Shown here: positions 60,021 through 64,000 of the stretch, piece after piece
How the letters are laid out: each line of letters opens with the position of its first letter
How positions within the stretch are numbered: the stretch's first letter is position 1
Source of the DNA: Gorsachius magnificus
Lineage: Eukaryota > Chordata > Aves > Pelecaniformes > Ardeidae
Direction of reading: 5' to 3'
Assembly: GCA_034008185.1 (NCBI GenBank)
Contig: CM067086.1
Coordinates: 11,656,507-11,720,506 of the forward strand
DNA length: 64,000 bases
The notes under the pieces: model-generated
What the model saw: the letters and a program-made list of their open reading frames with translations, nothing else
What the model was told of the DNA's origin: nothing
Database searches by the model: none
Program-made: the position numbers and the translations under genes

Positions 60021-63000
60021 GAATATAACATTTTCTGCAGAAATTTTTTTCTTGTTGAAAAGTTACCTAAACATTTCTAATACCAATCTATCCAGCTCGA
60101 AAGAAAATGCTTGTAGTGAAATCTGTTTTTATCAGTCAAATGTTGTATCAGACATTTTCACATGAGTCTGTTTGATAGTGTGTGTGTGGAAATAAGGCAG
60201 GATATTTTTAATTTCTACTGATGGGCAGCAGGAACACTTAGAATTTTCTACAGTGCAGTGGTTCTAATCTGTGACTCTGGTTATAGAGTAGCATTTGCCA
60301 TACTGAGAAGTAAGTCCAGTGTCATTGCATGGGTTATCTTACTGGTTTTAGTGTGACTTTTCAACGATGATCATTTTACTTGGATAATGAAGCTGACTCA
60401 CTGCAACAGGATATTTGCAAAATGGACAGAACCTAATAGGATATATAAGACTCCCTATGTGTAGGGAAGAGAATATATACTAGCCTCTCTAGAAAAAGTG
60501 AGAAATGGTCTCCATTGTCTAGTCCAAGTTCACACTTGCTCTAATAAACATGTAAAATTGGAATTGTTAAAAATAATAATCAAACTGTAAAAAGCTGGGT
60601 CTTGTTGTTGAAGTTGCATTGGTTCTTGCATGAATAGAAATGTTGAATAATCTAAAAGGTTTGGAAGGAGCTTCAAGAGAAACTTTCTGTCATGAAGAGT
60701 TTGTGGATATTCTTGTGTGCAGTGATGCATGACTGGATTACTCCTAATGCTGTAAGAAGTGCAACTGAGTCAACTTAAATTTTCCTAGTGTGTTGAACCA
60801 AGGGACTTTAGCCAAGCTTGCCTGCTGACAACAGCATTACAAGCTCATTTTTCTAGTTAAGATTTAACAGTATTTGCATTTTCCTTGGCACTATATTAAT
60901 TGAACTACTGTGATGCTGCTCAAGCTGCAGATCAAGTCCAGCAAACAGGAAAGAAAGTGAATCATAACTAGGCTATCAACCCAAATGAGAGTAATCGGAC
61001 GTTCTAAGCCTATTTCCTATTTGAGTTCTGGGCTTTGAAATTCTTCTTGAGTCAGAACAAGACTGAATTGCAATCTTTGGTCTGTGTCACGTAATTCTGA
61101 TTCCAGTATAGAAGGTCCTAAGTCAATTAACGTTAACATAGGTAGCTAGAATGGCTAGCTTGGATCATATTCTCCTTAAATTTTCGGATGTCATTAAAGC
61201 TGTATTTAGAAACTGAAGAATTACTTGGGCCATAGTGACTTGGAAATTGCAGGTGCTCAAGAAACTCCTTGTGACAGGAATGACTCCTTCATCCCAAATG
61301 ATCTCAGAAGGGGTTACAGGCAAGTGTAGATCTCTGGACTGAGCTAACTAGCTTCCATGTTACTGGAGTTTAATCAGGTTGAAACAGTGAGGGCCCAGCC
61401 AGGCAATTGTGAAAACCTTCCTTAATCTTGTGAGGTTCACTAACTTCAATGCTGTTCCTAATGGTGCCACTCACAGGAATGATGCTGCTCAGATCACTTA
61501 AGTTCCCTTTATAAGAGATGCTTTGTTGTACAATAGCAAAGAGTTATTAAAAGATCCCCATCTCTTACCAGCTTGTAGTGTGAATAGGTAAAAAAAAAAT
61601 TAAGCTGAACTCTTATTTTTATACTTACATGGGAGACCCTCATGCTACTTTAATGGGGGTGTGTGTGTGTGAACGTAAGTACTAGAATGATCTGTTCCCA
61701 CACATTTTTTTGAAATACTGAAATACTTTTTTGAGAAACAGTAGTAGTTGGTATCAGCTAAGGTACTAGGTATATTTGAAAGAATGAACCCAAAAGTCAG
61801 TTGTTTTATGATACTTTTATACATATGACTTTGTCATTTTTTGTTCGGCTCCTGAAGTTCTTTGTATTATCTCTAGGCCTGTTTTCTCCACACTGGCTTT
61901 ACTGGAGATGGAAGCCCTATATTGTTAGTGTGCAGTAGCTCATTTTTTCAATTAGGTGGTCTTGGTGTGACAAAGAAGTGAAGGAAGTAGTATGGAATGG
62001 GAGAATGGGCCCTAACATGTTCAAATATACGTTTTAAAGATAAAGGTTTGCTTTTCTTAATGTGGTAATTAAAACTAAATAACCTTTAGACCATACTTGA
62101 ATCCAGTGAGGTTTGATTTCAAAGTTACTTTAAAGGAAGTTCTGTAACTTAAAAAATGTGTTCTGTTAATTTAATGGTTTAATACATTTAAATTAACTAA
62201 GTAATTTGAGAGAAATTACTTAGCAATCTCTTTGAAACTTGTTTCCATTGGTTTCTAATGGGACTTGAATTCTTTTCCAGATATAATCTGTTTCAATAGA
62301 GTGGCTTCATGTTGTAATAATCCTTCTCATTACGTTTCCAGGACTTAAATCCTTTTTTCCTCAGCAATGTACTCTTGCCAACTAGTACATAGCAGTTTCC
62401 TGTTTCAGTAGTATGCTGCTTTTTAAAAATAACACTGAAGCTCCGTGCCTAAGGGCACTTCTTGATGACTAAACTGAGGATTATTGAGTATCTGCAATGC
62501 TTCCAACATGCAAAAAGGATCTCAATCTCTGGGTTTGCTTGCATTTCCTGGACCTAAGAAAAATGTCTAGGGGGTTGGAGATGAAGGATGAGAACATATT
62601 TTTTTAAAAATTATTTTAGCAGTTGTTGCACAAAGTATTTAAGAAAAGGCTGAGTGGGGCTGCAGCACTGCTCACTTATGTCAGGAAGTCTATGCAGCAT
62701 TTAAAGATTGATGGTTCGAAACCCTGCAGTACCCCCTGGGAGAAATCCTGATGGTTTCTTGCTATGCGAGAAGATTTTTTTTCCTGTGCTTGATGCCGGT
62801 GCATAAATGTAGGTTTTATAGTGTATTTAGAATGACTCCTGCTTTTCAAACACAGTGGAGATGGTATACCTTAGTGCTTTTCTATTTTGCTGCTATTTTA
62901 AAAACTGCATTTAAGTAGTTGTAGCTGATTCTGCAGTGTCTGAAAGCACGAAGCCTGCAGGGTGTCTCATTAGGCTGTTTATGTGTATTTGTTTCAATTG

Positions 63001-64000
63001 GAAAACAAGTACAGTGAAAGGGGGTGTGACAAACTTGCCACTTTCTGTAACTGGAAAGGCAGTTGGAGGGCTTTCAATAAAGTTATTGTTTCGCTTCAAC
63101 TAAGCACTGTCAGAAAACAGTCTTGTCCCGTCAAACATGAAATATTAATATTATGTTGCCTTTATTAATTTAGTCTGCATTTTTATATATTGATTCTTTT
63201 AAAGAATAAAGATTGACAGTCATGTATGATGGGAAAAATGACCGCAGAAGCTCTGAAGATACTTACCATTCCTAGACGAATTTAGAGAAACAATTTTTCA
63301 GTATACAACTTTTTGATGAGTTGCTCTGTATATTCCTCCATTAGCTTAGGAGTTTGCTTTAACTGTGTTCTCCTCCTTCCCAGGCTTTCCCAGATTTCCT
63401 CCTTCCCACTGCTCTTGCTACTCAACCTGGTTGGGCTGCCAGCCTTGAAGCTAAAGCATGATTCCATCTTTTTACATCTTCCTGTTCAGCTCAGGTCTAG
63501 CTGATCAGCAAGTTGTGTCTAGAAGATTCTTGGTGGTGGCTATGATTGCCTTGATAGCTGTATGCAATAATTAGAGGAGAAATGGCTGCCTTTTATGTCC
63601 TTTGTTCTGGTGGTCCTTTAAAGATTTTGCCTGTGTCAGAGCCTGTTTGCATGTCATTGCCTAGGTAGCCTGAAATAGTTGGGGTCTTGGCAAGCTCCTG
63701 GCATGCTTAATGTTTTATATTCTCCTTTATTTAAAAAAAAAAAAATCTTCTTCAGTTAACCCTATGTGCCTGCATTACAGATGTCTATCACTGATATTGC
63801 TGCATTGCATATGGTTTGAAAAGAGGCTGTTAGCCAATAGCAGTCTGCACTATGGAAAGTGATCCTTTAAGTGTGAGAATGGTATCTTTCAAATTGAAAG
63901 ATATTTTCCCTATTAGTATCTAACAATTCTGGAGTTACACAGTCTGTGATGCAGATGCTCACCCCTGTATTTATACAAGCTCCATAAAACAGGATGCTCA

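Larger units (their letters stand above)
58716..64000. other. AT-rich intergenic DNA, no proven gene
   Basis: It holds C-rich runs (59555-59571, 60005-60020), a short GT repeat (61661-61670), exon-like segment D (59295), a tRNA-like box pair near 62.65 kb and an A13 run near 63731. Nothing else can be named. Confidence 0.55.

Noticed and set aside
1..64000. CRISPR arrays, operons, phage or plasmid features, intact tRNA or rRNA genes
   Set aside because: None seen. Intron-exon structure, CR1 elements and the CpG island show vertebrate nuclear DNA.
8172..64000. Exons of GALNT18 or another neighbour known near EIF4G2 in other vertebrates
   Set aside because: No glycosyltransferase, lectin or other neighbour-gene motif was found on either strand, so the next gene presumably lies outside the window.

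Overview
This window reads as bird nuclear DNA. It carries four CR1 LINE fragments, one of them with reverse-transcriptase coding sequence, and a short LTR of the ERVL type found in many birds. It also holds a vertebrate gene with small GT-AG exons and a CpG-island promoter. I cannot name the species. No operons, CRISPR arrays or other prokaryotic features are present.

Region 1 (1-8171) is the 5' two thirds of EIF4G2 (DAP5/p97/NAT1), transcribed on the minus strand and running off the left edge. I placed 13 coding exons by translation and splice sites. They join without a frame break into 466 codons: the N-terminal linker, the whole MIF4G domain and part of the Met/Gly/Gln-rich middle region. 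The reading frame starts at a GTG codon, as in other vertebrates. A non-coding first exon (about 7578-7815) lies in a CpG island (about 6440-8165) with two NF-Y CCAAT boxes, a GC box and several YY1-type motifs. The last visible intron contains the box C/D snoRNA SNORD97 (478-632), whose D' guide matches the anticodon loop of elongator tRNA-Met. Host gene and snoRNA both act in translation.

Region 2 (8172-64000) is about 56 kb of AT-rich DNA upstream of EIF4G2 in which I can prove no protein-coding gene. It holds CR1 fragments at 13840-14282, 22945-23600, 25351-25556 and 40207-41932, the LTR at 58555-58715, many A/T or G/C homopolymers and A-rich low-complexity tracts, a 47-bp direct duplication near 29.8 kb, and a few hairpins. 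Several short segments have an acceptor, an open frame and a donor (19.6, 30.5, 43.8 and 59.3 kb, plus strand). One minus-strand segment at 15.7 kb looks like a decayed coding sequence. These are weak candidates. Some stretches (35.8-36.6, 48.4-48.7, 54.0-54.4 kb) look like conserved non-coding regulatory DNA by texture only.

I found no convincing evidence of an undescribed biological system. The strongest observations are the conserved non-AUG start of EIF4G2, the intronic SNORD97 with its recognisable tRNA guide, and the 38-codon in-frame cassette exon.
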